In this document: in pieces, positions 1 through 22,126 of the stretch
Position numbering within the stretch: position 1 is the first letter of the stretch
Layout: each line of letters begins with the position of its first letter
Source of the DNA: Pseudeuparius sepicola
Lineage: Eukaryota > Arthropoda > Insecta > Coleoptera > Anthribidae
NCBI GenBank assembly: GCA_963920635.1
Contig: OY987304.1
Location: 937,501 to 1,001,500, forward strand
Reading direction: 5' to 3'
DNA: 64,000 nt
Position numbers and translations under genes: made by a program
Notes under the pieces: model-generated
Databases searched by the model: none
What the model was told of the DNA's origin: nothing
Seen by the model: the letters and a program-made list of their open reading frames with translations, nothing else

Positions 1-659
1 AAAAAGCCTTCTACTCTGTTGAACAATAACAAACTGACAGTGTTTCCAACAGGTACTTTCTTACCTCTACTAAAACAATGTCCGTGCATATAAGTAAGTC
101 TATAAATAACCGCGTATTTATAGACTTTATGAACGCTTCAAATTGAGGCCCCTATTCTTTATTCCAAATGATATTTCAGCCTGCTCTCGCTTCCTCATTC
201 TAAGAAGCACGGAATAATTTATTTAGTCGTTCCGTTTCGTAACCGAACGCGAGTTTTTCTGGATTATTTTCTTCGCGCGCTTCTCCCGTAATATGCCTGT
301 TGTTCTGAAAAAATTCCATCCTCGCATGTATGTATTCGGCGCAAAATAAACATGTCCCATTTTCGAAAATTGTCTCTCACCTCGCCGCGCCCGACTTACA
401 TTTTTTTGGAACCATCGCACAGTTATTTATAAATATCGAAAATAAACCGCATTCAAGGTCTCATACAACCAGTCCTCTTTCGTGTTAGTCGCCGGAAAAT
501 CGCCTCAAGATCAAGTGTGCCATGTTGAAAACAAAAGCGCGCCAGAAAACGTCAGATTTCCGCGGCCTTCTGTACGCCGTCCGTTGCCAAAATAGGCGCG
601 TTAGGCAAACTCGCGCACGCGCGCAGGCCTCTAAAACGTTGTAACTGTTATTTTGACAG
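1..659. other. upstream part of smoothelin locus, no exon resolved
   Basis: No coding exon was recognised here. The stretch ends in the acceptor (ending CAG at 657-659) of the first exon I can read, so it is probably intron of the smoothelin-type gene, whose 5' exons would lie outside the window or be too short to see. Short open frames on the minus strand show no family features. Confidence 0.5.
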
Positions 660-9995
<9,336 letters not shown>

Positions 9996-11111
9996 TTTTT
10001 TGGTTATTTAAAAAACTGTCTAGTCCTAATAAGTTTTTTCCGTGCGCAACCTACAGAAAATAATTTTTAAAGTGTCTAAACTTTTAAAAGTTGTTTTCTT
10101 AGAAATTAAAATTGTGTAAATGTCTGTAAATATGGTTAATGTACAATCCGATTGCGCATGTCGGTGTTAAAAATTCATGTTCCTTAATTATTTTTTTGTG
10201 TTTTGTGCTTGTTACCATCGCTCTGTGATCACTCAACAAGGCATTTGTTTTATTATGAATAGTGAGACATTCTCATCGGTGATATATTTTCTACAAGAGA
10301 TCTGCCCAGCTGTTTTTTTTATATTTTTTAAGTTTTATACGCATTACAATACAATAACCGCTTATTTATTTAATCGTTTTTATATATTATTATATACCTA
10401 CATATATTTAAAGGGTTGTTGCTTTTTGCCATGTGGTAGCGATTAACAAGGTTTTTTTTGTATATCCACCGAAATAATATAGTTTTTTGGCTAGCATGAG
10501 TAAAAGACAATAATCTCGACTTTGTGCCTTATAAAATTCTCTATTTTATACGAAAATGTATTTATATTTGTAAACTTAACAAATAAATAACTTGAGAATC
10601 ATCGGTTATTTAGTCCTTGAAATCATTGACAGCACCTTTTCTTTCTTAATATGGAGAATTAAAAATGCAATAGATTCTCTGAATGTGTTTGTTCAATGGT
10701 ACATCACTAATCACAAAAAGAACACCTCATCAAGCGATCATGTATCCACATTATGGTTTAGTGTACAAACCACAAATCACTAAAAATGCCGTAAGTTCCG
10801 TCAAGTCAGTGTCAGTGTCATAAAAACTTGGGACTTGGGGGTTTGCCAAATTATAAAACTGAAAATGTTCTCTTAAAGTGTTCTTTATAAACATAAATCC
10901 TCTATGTCTTATTATAGGCACCTAATTCAGTAAACAAATAAAAAATAATACTAACGCAAATTGAACTTAGAAAAAAAATGGCAAATCTCGCAGTCTTAAT
11001 ATTATTTACACCTAAAAAAATCGCTTAAATTCTAAAAATATTCGAATCGCTGACTAGCACAAAAAAAAACCGTAAACTTTGTACAATACTGGAAATTTAA
11101 AAACTTACGAC
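9996..11111. other. smoothelin 3' UTR and intergenic spacer
   Basis: AT-rich sequence after the smoothelin stop. AATAAA at 10582-10587 probably ends the transcript. Nothing else is recognised before the stop codon of the convergent KLHL18 gene at 11112. Confidence 0.6.
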
Positions 11112-14100
11112 CTACGGAATCGAAATCACTCCTAGCCCCACTCCCCCCTCGTGGGCTATCATATCCGCCGCATAATTCCACACGTCGGCTTTAGGATCGT
11201 AAACCTCCACCGTTACCAAGTTTGTAATACCATCATAACCTCCAACTGCCCAAAGTTTGCCCATATTCGCGGTCAGAGCTACCCTGCTTCTCTGAGCGTT
11301 CATCGGGGCTACGTAAGTCCATCTAAAATGAAAATCGATTGAAAATAAACAAATTAACGCAAGATCTCTAACCTAAAAATTGTTGGATCACGATGAATGA
11401 ATACTACTAATATCACATTGGAAATTAAAACCGTCAACTCACTTGTTTGTGTTGGGGTCATACATTTCGACTGTCTGCAGAAAAGAACTACCGTCATAAC
11501 CTCCGCAAGCATACAATTTGCCGCCTAGCATCGCCACGCCCAGTCGACACCTAAGATGTCAAAATAAGCGATATAACCTCGAATATTTAAGAGTGTGTTT
11601 ATTTGAAATGTTGCCCAAAGTGAAATCATAGAGATCATATATAGGTAGAGTGCTGGACAATGTTTTTTATACATAGGATGCGCGGAAAATCTGTGACGAA
11701 TTTAAAATCATAAAATAGTAATAAATAGGCCCAGTGGACATGCGCATTTGCAATTTGTGTTTTGTGAAACTTGACACTCTTTTATAGCCATTTGACAGCG
11801 ACAAACTAAGTATAATCTACAGTTGTTTGCATCATAGACGCTTTGTGGCATAATTTTTTCAATTTTCAGCTAATTATTAATAGTTTCTTCGCGTTTTAGT
11901 TGTTTGAGTGTTTTATCTAATTAAGTGATCATCTCGAATATGTTCTGCTCATTTTACACCACAGTGTTTAAAAACGGAACGAGTCAAAACGCAGCTAGTT
12001 GAAAATGCGGTACCAACTCTTCTATTAAAACCACCTAAACCATAATTTAGGTAAGTATATTAACATGATTGTGGTGTAAGAAACTATTAGTAGCTTATTT
12101 GTTTTACTGTTAAAGTTATAAAGGTAGATGAAAACAAGTCAAGTTCTAGCATCAGTGAAGCAAATTCTAGTAGTTTGGACGAAACTAGTTTTACAAGTAT
12201 AAACGAACCTAGTTGTAGTTATCGAAGTATTGACCAGTTCACGTTGAGGTGAGCTTAATTTATTATCGATATACAAGTTTGTAGGGAGATAGTAATTCAG
12301 GAAAACAACCACTGTTTTGAATTGCGCGGTCTGAAGGTCTAATGCGCATGTTCCACAGGCCCACGCGCAAATCCACAATTTGCCATAAAAAGGGACTTGT
12401 TCAGCACTCTACCTATGATCTCTGTGAATTGTTCTGAAGTTTGAAACAACTTAACCACAAAACAACAAAAAACGTTAATTGTCCTGGCATGTGGCTAAAT
12501 GAACAATATTCTGTTGACATAATGGTTAAACGAAATGGTCGCAAACAAAAAACAGCAAAAAACCGTCTTTTGACAACCGCCGGACTACAAGTACTGACCT
12601 CTTGGTCAGCATCGGCGGCGCCTCGACCCAAGTGTTCGTCATCGGGTTGTACTTCTCGACCGAGTCGAATATCGACAGCCCGTCGTGGCCGCCCAGCGCG
12701 TAGATGTACCCCTGACAGGCGATGACGGCCCCGGCGCTCCTCGACTTGTTCATCGGCGCCAACGAGCACCACGAGTTGGTGCTCGGGTGGTACCGCTCCA
12801 CCGAATTCAGCGAGGTGACCCCGTCGTAGCCGCCGCAGACGTATATGATGTCGCCCAATGCTGTCGCCCCCAACGCCGACCTCTTGCATATCATCGGCGA
12901 CACCATCGACCACTCCTTCTTTATGGCGTCATAGACTTCGACGCTCGACAGCCGATCCTTGCCGTTATAACCTCCGAACGCGTACAGTTTGTGTTTGAGG
13001 ACGGCCACGCCCAGCCTGCTGCGCATCATGGTCATGGGCGGCGCCAGGTGCCACTTGTCGATCTTCGGGTCGTAATATTCGACGGTCGACAGCGAGTCGC
13101 CGTGGCGATTCAAACCGCCCACGACGTATATGTAGCCCTTGATGTCGCACACCCGCGGTTCCGTTCGGAAACTCTGGATTAACGCCCTGCGTTCGGGTAT
13201 CAGGTGGAACGTCAGGGCTTCATCGACAAGGTCCCTAAAAGATTTAAAAGAATACGCAGGGTGAGTCTTTGACCGATACAGAAATCTTATTTTTGTTGTT
13301 AAAATTTTTGTACGGGTCAAAGACTCGCCCTGTATATTTTAACCGGGAAACAAACAAAAAATTCTAACCTGCACTGTATAGAGTAACGAATTTGCTCCTC
13401 ATTTCTAACCCGATCGGTTATGTAAAGTGGCGATAGGAGGGGCAAACGAACCAAAGAAAGCAACTCGGGAAGATATTCTTTGCGTTTCTCAACGTCATGC
13501 TTCATCCACCTCATGCAAGCCTCAAAAACTTGCTCTTCACTAAAAATTGTACATATTTGAGATACTGTCATCAATTTGACAGAAAAACATGTCAACCGTC
13601 AATTTTCTGTCACTTACCTGTCAACCCTGAGATCGTTTTTGCTTAGCAGACCCTTGATCTCGTCCAAACTCAGGTTCAAATATTCGTCGTGTTGCGACAC
13701 TTCGTGAAAGTACGATTCTATGTATTTTTCGGCCGAATCGGCGAGCGTGGAACACCCGAGAGATTCGGCGAAATGCCTGAAACCCAGAGCGTTCTGCGGG
13801 TGGATTCGCTGCAACAAATAATTGGCGCACGCGTCCCGAACTTTGTTCAGCTGTAAAAACGAAGCTCCGATCATGACACTCTGCACGTTGTGTTTGTCGA
13901 GGATGACTTTGCCGGAGTACGCAAAGTTTATTAATGCCTCGAGCGCTCTGAAAATTAGTCGGTGTTTCGTAAATCAAAGTAGGCACGATTTGTTTTTTTG
14001 TCGGTCATAGCCCGCTTGTTAAAACTTACATGGCGTCGATGCACTTGATTTCGATTTCCTTATTCCTGGACTCGATCATGTCGTTCATGAACATGGCGTG

Positions 14101-14400
14101 GAAATATGGAATGGTTGAAGCCAGCACTATTTTGTGGGCACTAAACGATTGGCCCTCAACCTAAAACCTATTTTTATAGAAATATATATACCTAATTATG
14201 ATTAAGTTTATTACCTTGAGAACTACATCGCAAAGTTTCCCTTGCCGTCTGATATCAGCCATGAGTGGAAACGCCGATGGGAAAAGGTCATTTTGTTGGA
14301 AAACCAAATTTTCATTGTTCATTTCCAGCAGATTTCTAGGACCAGTTTCGACTTTGTTCCATTCAGGTTCGGGTGATTCGTAAAAAAAGTTCCAATCCAT
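11112..14400 (-). CDS. KLHL18: kelch-like protein 18 (BTB-BACK-Kelch Cullin3 adaptor)
   Basis: Seven coding exons: 14215-14400, 14030-14160, 13618-13947, 13369-13539, 12599-13234, 11443-11550, 11112-11322, in phase, 590 aa (human KLHL18 574). The N-terminus has the BTB domain ([16 protein letters not shown], then [19 protein letters not shown]), followed by BACK ([29 protein letters not shown]) and six kelch repeats with the GG pair followed by Y and W (for example [27 protein letters not shown]). The C-terminus [14 protein letters not shown] matches the KLHL18 ending. The family recruits substrates to Cullin3-RING ubiquitin ligases; the substrate cannot be told from sequence. Two introns hold small inverted-repeat elements (11628-12425 and 13253-13334). 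Start ATG at 14400 opens [14 protein letters not shown]. Confidence 0.93.
11628..12425. mobile_element. non-autonomous inverted-repeat element in KLHL18 intron
   Basis: The left end reads AGAGATCATATATAGGTAGA and the right end is its imperfect complement (AGGTAGAGTGCTG shared); a second inverted block with CATGCGCATT follows inside each end. Flanks GTGAAAT and GTGAATT suggest a degraded target-site duplication. No transposase coding was recognised. Confidence 0.6.
13253..13334. mobile_element. 82-bp miniature Tc1/mariner-like hairpin
   Basis: A KLHL18 intron holds a short palindrome with ends TACGCAGGGTGAGTCTTTGA and the complement of TACAGGGCGAGTCTTTGACC, bounded by TA. It resembles the CAGGGTGA ends of the larger palindromes in this window. 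Confidence 0.6.
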
Positions 14401-15345
14401 ATCGTTCTTATCGCGAGATTTTCGGTGCGATTCCAGATAAAAGAAATATAAATAAAAGCTTCTAAAAATTTGATAATTTTGTTATTAAAATTTTGGTGTA
14501 GGTCACGGGCACGAGTGGCACGACCCTGATTCTTTGTCTGTGCTTTCTTGATCTTTCTTTGAACCACAGACCACAGATCAAATATGGCAGGTGGGAAATG
14601 TTTTCACAAAATATAAAATTTCGGAACCTTTTCGCCCATGCCACATGACCATTGAGGTAGTATGGCGGGGAGGCGCCACAACATTACTTTGTCGCATATA
14701 ACAAACGGGTTCAGGGGGTGTGGCTAAGTCTGTGATCAATATGGCTGACACGCCAGGGTCTGATTAAACCGTATTCCTAGTAAAATTATAAAAAACCTAC
14801 GAAAGAAAATATGGGGTTATTTTGAATCGAAGGAAGAAACACCCTGTAGGCAATCCTTGACAAATACATACCTAGAGTAGTTATAAAGGTAATATTTTTC
14901 TTTTCATAAAGTACCAAAGTGGATATTATAAATTATATTGATACGGCTCTGTCTATTGTTTACATTACCTGTGAAATGTAATTCATGTGAATTTCTTTTT
15001 GTCCACTTTAGAATTGCTACCGCGACAACGTACAGCACATGACATATTTATTTCCAGAGGGCAATAGCTCGCAATAATACTATGTGTATCACACATAGTG
15101 CCAACCCAAGTGTGTTTTTGGTGTTTGTTTTTAAAATTACCAGGTTTTTCAAAAAACCAATGCTCAACTCAAATACTATATTATATTGCGCATATTTGGA
15201 CAAAAAATCAGCCAAATCTGATGTCTCGTTTGCAAAAACAATATACCTGAAATGTATTTTCTTCTTCTTCTCTAATATAAAATTACCAGAAACTTTACGT
15301 ATATTGTTTTTCCATGTTGTTCCAAAAAATGTGTTGTGACGTGAC
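14401..15345. other. KLHL18 5' region plus repeat copy
   Basis: 5' UTR and promoter side of KLHL18, then repeat sequence. From about 14652 to 15077 it matches 17007-17464 closely, starting CATTGAGGTAGTATGG. No gene was recognised. Confidence 0.55.
14652..15077. mobile_element. truncated copy of the CATTGAGGTAGTA element
   Basis: Nearly collinear with 17007-17464, sharing blocks such as GGCTAAGTCTGTGATCAATA and GACACGCCAGGGTCTGATTA. The right inverted repeat seen in the other copy is missing, so this copy is truncated or recombined. Confidence 0.65.
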
Positions 15346-15943
15346 CAGAGATATGGAGGAAGAGAATGCGCTTTGACCTACTGCGCATCCAATTTTCCGG
15401 CTACACAGAGGGCTCTTAGATCGACGCCATTTTAACCCAGTCTTGTCTTGTAGTTTGTTTACGTTTTGACGTGCTTACTTCTAAATTGCTTTTTTAAGGT
15501 CTTTTCGTGTGTTTAGCGTTTTTGCTGGCGTGTTTTTGTAATCGTGTCGTGTTCATTAACATGTCCTGCTCTGTAAGAACATGCACAAATTGGTGGGCAA
15601 TAAGAAATGCCTCCAATCAACTTCTATACCGTCGGAAAATGAATCTGGCCAGCAACAAAGTGGTCCGAGCCTACCACAAGCTTCAACTTTAACAGATTCA
15701 ATGATTTCTCCTAATGAGGCACCAAGGCAGATTCGCCGAAAACGGTCCAGGTAAAAATAAACTTTTTTGACTAAAGTTGCTTCCACATCAATATAAAATT
15801 AAACCTAAACGTAAATAAATGCAACACAAATTTGAAAAAGCAAATTATTTTGAGTTTGTCTCACTTTCGTGGATTAAAATGGCGGTAGAAAAATTAGCAG
15901 TTTTGCGCACGTTGTCAAGCATTCTCCCCCCTCTATATCTCTG
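15346..15943 (+). mobile_element. non-autonomous THAP transposon, CAGAGATAT family
   Basis: Ends are CAGAGATATGGAGG and the complement of CAGAGATATAGAGG. The right flank GTTGTGAC is also found on the left (15333-15340), followed by an extra GTGAC, consistent with an 8-bp target-site duplication plus slippage. Near 15560 a frame starts MSCSVRTCTN, the first half of a THAP finger, and is then disrupted. Related copies lie in the introns of peptidases C, D and E. Confidence 0.72.
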
Positions 15944-16215
15944 GTTGTGACGTCTTGTCACTTTGTCACTCTCACTTTTCCCTCCCAAAACAGTCACTCC
16001 ACAAGATCACTTTTTCATTCCTTTCTTTTATCTCTTTGATCATGACCTAAGTTCTCCTGTTTTGTGGTTTATGGTGAAATGTATGTTCAAAAAACCATAA
16101 AAACCCTCCTCATGCAATATATTTTCGTCATCAATTCCATCAATTTTGGACAGTTTGTTTTTTTATCGTGTCGAAAACACCCCCAATTTCCCAAAGAAGA
16201 CTGAACACATTCGCC

Positions 16216-19200
16216 ATGTCGGACGAGGGGGTAATAACCTCGGAATACGTGGGCTACGCCACCTACCACTTCGAAAACACAGCGTTGGAACTTGCGAGGT
16301 CCCAATGGCCGAACTACACGGACCAACATTATTTAAAAGGGTGCAAATGGTCCCCGGACGGGACTTGTTTGTTAACTGTGGTGAGGGGCGGCGGTATGCA
16401 CGTCATGGAGTTACCGAGTGATCTTTATTCGGGCGATACGCTGATGACGAGTAGGCCTATAGTTCCCTTAAATCCTGCCGTGAGTGTGCCCGAAGGTGGT
16501 CTCATCTACGATTACTCGTGGTATCCCGGCATGAATAGTGGAAATCCTGCTACGTGTTGGTAAGGATTTGACTCGAAATAAATCCATTACGACGGCTAAA
16601 CTGTAAGTTTTCTTATAGCTGGCTGTCTAGCGGACATAGTGGACCTGTGCATTTGTGGGACGCGTTCTCGGGAGATCTTAGATGTACATATAGAGGTTAT
16701 AATAACGCCGACGAGGTAGAACCGGCGATGAGCGTGTCGTTTTCGGCGGACGGGCAAAGCATATTCGCCGGGTACAAGAAAAACGTTAAAATTTTCAGCA
16801 CCGCCAGGCCCGGAAGGGACTACGCTGAATTTCCCATCAGCCATCAAGCATCTTGTTTAGCGGCTAGTCAAGCGCAACCGGGAGTAGTTGCTATAGGTGA
16901 GTTACGTTCGTTATTTATTTATTTACGGGCTTAAAACTCAATGTACAGCACGTGCGTGGTAATTCAACATTTTGACCCATAAAATGGCTTTTTTCCATCT
17001 GTAGCCCAGCATTGAGGTAGTACGGGGGGGAGGCTCCATAACATTATTTTGTGGCATATGGCAAACGAGTTCAGAGGGTGTGGCTAAGTCTGTGATCAAT
17101 ATGGCTGACACGCCAGGGTCTGATTAAACAGTATTCCTAGTAAAATTATAAAAAACCTAGGAAAGAAAATATGGGGTTATTTTGAATCGAAGGAATAAAC
17201 ACCCTGTAGGCAATCCTTGAAAAATACATACCTAGAGTAGTTATAAAGGTAATATTTTTCTTTTCATAAACTTTAAGTACCATAAGTAACATAAAGTAGC
17301 AAAGTGGATATTATAAATTATATTGATACGGCTCTGTCTATTGTTTACATTACCTGTGAAATGTAATTCCTGTGAATTTCTTTTTGTCCACTTTAGAATA
17401 ATTGCTACTGCAACAACGTACAGCACATGACATATTTATTTCCAGAGGTCAATAGCTCGCAATAACAAGGAAAACTGCACTTTTAGACACTTTTAATGCA
17501 CTTTTAGCACCGGGTCAACAAATTGACGTTGTTCTGGTAATCTATGCCGTAGGTGAACCCGTTTTGGGTCTTGTGACAGCTTCTCCCCTCCATACTACCT
17601 CAATGGTAGCGAGTAACACGCATAATTTTAAACTTTTGGTCAATACAAATTTTAATGTAAGTAATTATTCACATTTTGAGACAAAAATTATTTAAAAATA
17701 TTTATCACAATGGCCGTTATTAGCATTTGCGCAAAAAGCCTAATGACGGCCATTGTGATAATTTTTTTTAAATAAGTTTTGTCTCAAAATGTGAGTAATT
17801 ACTTAGATTAAAAATTGTATTGACCAAAAGGTTAAAATTATACGTGCTGCTCGCTACAGATAGAAAAAAGCCATTTTATGGGTCGAAATGTTGAATCACC
17901 ACATACGTGCTGTACAGGGTGATTCAGTTTTAATCTGTAACACTTCAACCGGTGATAGAAAACCAAAAAATAACCGCACTTTCTTCTATAAACTATATCA
18001 TCTTAAGGCCTTATAAAAAAGTTACAGGGTGTTAAAGTTGCAAGAAATATGTGGAATTTATTGAATATTTTACAAACTAGTTGAGATATTTAAGTCATAT
18101 TTGGTACACTTTATAACGGCATGGGTTAGCATAAAACCTGTTAATATCAACCATCTTGAACAACCAGTGGCGTAGAAATGGGTAATTAGTATATTAGTAT
18201 AATTTATTTTAGAAAAAAAAAAAATAGAACCACCTTGTATAGCAATAAAATGTATTCAAATTCTTATGTAAATTTTTATTCTAAACAAAAACGTTCTCTT
18301 AGCATTTTTTCATGTGTCATGGTTTGGTAGCAAATTTGATTTTTTCTTATCATTTCGGGGTACTTCTGAAAAATTAACTTAAAACTTTTCTCCATAAGTA
18401 ACACTCAAAGTAGAAAAAATGTGTTTTTTACTTTAAATACAGTAACTTTTCCCAATAAACTTACCCATTCAAGGTTTTACTTTTCAAGATACAGAGCGTA
18501 ACATTAATTGTATCTTCCTTAAATGTTTTAGACCCTGTATCTTCAAAAGTATAGCCTTAAATAGGTCAGTTTATTGGAAAAAGTTACTTTATTTCAGGTA
18601 GCAAACACATTCTTTCTACTTTACGTGTTACTTATGGAGCAAATTTTTTAGATAATTTTTCAGAAGTACCCCGAAATATTACGAAAAAATCAAATTTGCT
18701 ATGAAACCATGACACATATGAAAAAATGCTAAGAAAACGTTTTTGTTTACTATAAAAATTTACATAAGAATTTGAATACATTTTATTGCTATACAAGGTG
18801 GTTCTATATTTTTTTCTAAAATAAATTATACTAATTACCCATTTCTACGCCACTGGTTGTAAGATGTTTGGTATTAACAGGTTTTCTATCACCTGTTGAA
18901 GTGTTGCAGATTAAAACTGAATCACCCTGTACACTGAGCCTTAACTGCCCAATTTCACAATACAGGGGTACAAAATGCAAATATAACAAGCAAATAGTAA
19001 ACTTATATCGTTATATCTAATACAAGCAAATGGTAAACTTATATCTAATACATTCAGACGTACGATAAAATAATGCGACTTACGGCAAATTTTTTAAGGT
19101 ACAATAAGAAACACGATAGAACTAGTTTCGCAGAGCGACGGGACTTTCCGCCACCTCTGCAAACTTGCCGGTCAAAAAGGCGGCATAACCTCGATGGCCT

Positions 19201-22126
19201 TCTCGCTGGACGGCTCTCGATTGTATTCCGGGGCGAGGAAAGACAAGGAAATCATCTGCTGGGACCTACGTGTAAGACATAACCTCCAACTTGCCTTCGA
19301 ACCACAGGAAAAACCGCCGCATTTTACGATGTTTGCATGCTAACCTGGCTTTTTTTTAGGTGCCGGGCCGGCCCATGTTTTGCCTGCCGAGGGAGTGCAA
19401 CTCCAACCAGAAAATAATGATCGACCTGTCGATTGACGGGCGGTGGTTGGTGTCGGGCGGTACCGACGGTAAAGTGCAGGTTTGGAACGTTACGGAACAG
19501 ACGTATCCCACGGTACATATGCAGGTGAGGTATTTTTTTTTCTGTTAAAAAGTCTCATATATCGGTTTTTGTATGAAAATCATAGGTAGCCATGAAAGAC
19601 AAAGGTGGTGCGTTTGAACTACTTTGCCATTGCTTTGTTTTCCAGGGCCAACCAATGATAATTTCAATGATAGGTGGACAGGAGAAAAGTGAGGTTTGAT
19701 TCTCATGGCTTTGCAAATTTTCGTGTCTTTCTTACCATTTTTATTTCAGTATTATCACAACAGTAAATGGACATTCAAAATGGTGACTGTGGGTAAATGT
19801 CACACATTCAACTAAGAAATTATTTAAATTGAGAAAATAAAGTTGGCGGCTTGAAAAAATATGAAAGGATCACAGATATTTTTCTTTAGTTGTATTTTTT
19901 TCCTACAATGTTAAGTATGACAAAGTAGTAGTTACTGAATGAACTGTATTTGTAAAAGGCTACCATTACAATTTCAAAATTTATAGTTTTATAAGTTGGA
20001 AATAAACCAGGTGGTTTTAATCAAATGAAACTTAAAGAAATAATGACAAATATTTAAATATACAGTGTCCTCCAAAAAGTTCGCACCATAGGGGGGAAAT
20101 TTTTAATTAATGTTTCATTTTGAAATTTAATTTTGGGGTTACCTTTTGCTTGAAAAAAGATGAAAAGTGACACACTCAAACGTGGTCATGTGACTTTCGT
20201 TATCTGTCAAAAATGACATTTAAAAAATGTATCACCAAAAATGGATTTAGTTGTTAAAATATCACAAAGTTTCACTTGAAAAAGTTGTTTGTTTTTCAAT
20301 TTTACATATGTGTACCAAATTTGAATGCTCTACTAAAATTTTTAGTTTTTTGCCAATTTCTAATATTTATGAAATTTCTGAAAATTTTAAAATCTCGAAA
20401 CTTCGTAAAAGCTATTTTATATCACTAGCTTTATCATTCTATTAATTTGTTTATTACTAATTACCGTTAAGAATAGGTATTTTTCAAAAGAAAATTATAT
20501 TTACGCTTCAAAAATTCTGTTATGTTTGTTGCAAAGTTGATGTACCGTCTAGCATTTGGGGTATAAATTTACATTACATTTCCCAGTTCTAAATTGATGC
20601 CAAAATAATAATAAATTAAAATATCATCAAACTATTTTACGTATATAAGCAAAATTCTTGACTTTTATGGAACAAATAATTATTACCTTTAAGTTTAATT
20701 TCACATTAATTGATATTGATGAGTAGGCCATGGAGAGAATAGAAGCAATTGTTTTTATTTGACACCTTGATAACTGTCAAATAAAAACAACTGTCAAATA
20801 AAAACAATTGCCTCTATTCTCTCCATGGCCTAAGGTAATAATTATTTGTTCCATAAAAGTCAAGAATTTTGCTTAGATACGTAAAATAGTTTGATGATAT
20901 TATTATTTTGGCATCAATTTAGAACTGGAAAACGTAATGTAACTAAATTTATACCCCAAATGCTAGATGGTACATCAACTTTGCAAGAAACATAACAGAA
21001 TTTTAAAGCGTAAATATCATTTTCTTTTGAAAAATACCTATTCTTATTAGTAATTAGTAATAAAAAAATATTAGAATGATAAAGCTAGTGATATAAAATA
21101 GTTTTTACGAAGTTTAGAGTTTTTAAAATTTTCAGAAATTTCATACATAAATATTAAAAATTGGCAAAAAACTAAATATTTTAGTACTTTGGTACACTTA
21201 ACGTAAAATTGAAAAACAAACAACTTTTTCAAGTAAAACTTTTTGATATTTTAACAACTAAATCCATTTTTGGTGATATATTTTTTAAATGTCATTTTTG
21301 ACAGATAACGAAAGTCACAGGACCACGTTTGAGTGGGTCATTTTTCATCTTTTTTAAAGCAAAAGGTAACCCCAAAATTAAATTTCAAAATAAAACGTTA
21401 ATTAAAAATTTCTCCCCTATGGTGCGAACTATACTATAAAACTAAATTACGATTCACTACAAAACACATCCCAACTAAAGAATTAAATAATTACTCGTAA
21501 CCACTTAATACAACAAAAAAAGGTTTATCTTCCAACATCTGTCAGTTATGGATAATTGGCATACTTTCTGTAATCTAGGAATATATGAAACAACTGTCAA
21601 TTATAGACACAATTTCTGTGATTCTTTGTTTTCATGCTTATCTGTTAACTGAAAACAAGTTCATCAAAATTTTTCAAAGTTATAATAATGTTATCTTAAC
21701 AAACATTGAGGTTATGTATATTTTTGTGTGTAATAAGCGAGCGAATGTTTCCAGGCGACACCACCCATCTGGGAACTAAACCGAGGACTCGTTATTTTCT
21801 TATATAAACCCCCTTAAAAATTTCTAAGTAGGGAGTTTCTGTGAACTATTGGTAAACTCCGTGCCCCCTTTGCGCGCCCCGTCCTAACTGTTAATCGCCC
21901 CCCCCAGATGTCGCTGCACAACGACAGCTGCAACGGGGTCAGCCTGCACCCGTACCGGCCCGTGCTGGCGACGGCCAGCGGGCAGCACCACGCGCAGGAC
22001 CCGCTGCACCATTCGCGGGCGCCGCAGCCCTACGAGAACGCCCTGTGCATGTGGTGGGTCGGGCAGCAGCAGGAGGACCCCGACTTGCTGGCGACGATCA
22101 TCAGGGCGGCCACCAACGCCTCGTAA
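16216..22126 (+). CDS. WRAP53: telomerase Cajal body protein 1 / WD repeat protein WRAP53 (WDR79)
   Basis: Five coding exons: 16216-16559, 16619-16896, 19099-19271, 19360-19524, 21908-22126; phases agree; 392 aa. An in-frame ATG at 16168 would add 16 residues; I chose 16216 (MSDEGVITSEYVG) because it is nearer the conserved part. WD repeats are visible as FSADGQSIFAGYKKNVKIF, FSLDGSRLYSGARKDKEIICWDLR-type and VSGGTDGKVQVWNV strings, and the C-terminal NGVSLHPYRPVLATASGQ is diagnostic of WRAP53. The family binds the CAB box of scaRNAs and telomerase RNA and directs them to Cajal bodies. The third exon uses an acceptor after TTTTTTAAG at 19098; the alternative acceptors give a stop. Introns 2 and 4 are enlarged by palindromic elements. 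Confidence 0.92.
16944..17914. mobile_element. palindromic foldback element with a nested insertion
   Basis: Arms start TACAGCACGTGCGTGG and end CACGTGCTGTA-like at 17914. They continue inward as complementary sequence to a centre near 17733 (TGGCCGTTATTAGCATTTGC and its inverted partner). The left arm is interrupted at about 17007 by another element; the sequence GTAGCGAGTAACAC resumes at 17609, complementary to the right arm. TA borders suggest Tc1/mariner-type insertion. Confidence 0.75.
17007..17608. mobile_element. CATTGAGGTAGTA element nested in a foldback arm
   Basis: Left end CATTGAGGTAGTACGG and right end CCATACTACCTCAATG are inverted. It sits between GTAGCCCAG and GTAGCGAG, an imperfect 8-bp duplication of the host arm; the host arm's own inverted copy supplies the uninserted sequence. 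The interior matches 14652-15077. Confidence 0.72.
17913..18931. mobile_element. 1-kb palindromic element with TACAGGGTGATTCAG ends
   Basis: Both ends read TACAGGGTGATTCAGTTTTA inward. Arms of nearly 500 bp mirror each other (for example CATGTGTCATGGTTT and AAACCATGACACAT) around a centre near 18430-18500. Its first TA is also the last TA of the preceding element, so it inserted at that border. No coding capacity is seen. Confidence 0.78.
20061..21437. mobile_element. 1.4-kb near-perfect palindrome in WRAP53 intron 4
   Basis: Outer arms carry AGTTCGCACCATAGGGG near 20078 and its complement near 21412-21430. Inward they remain complementary over about 650 bp each to a centre near 20765, where CAATTGTTTTTATTTGACA and TGTCAAATAAAAACAATTG face each other. 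No open frame with transposase features. The left terminus TACAGTGTCCTCC is typical of Tc1/mariner-type MITEs. Confidence 0.75.

Noticed and set aside
12685..13182. 165-codon plus-strand frame over the KLHL18 kelch exon
   Set aside because: Arg/Val/His-rich composition is the mirror of kelch codons on the other strand; shadow.
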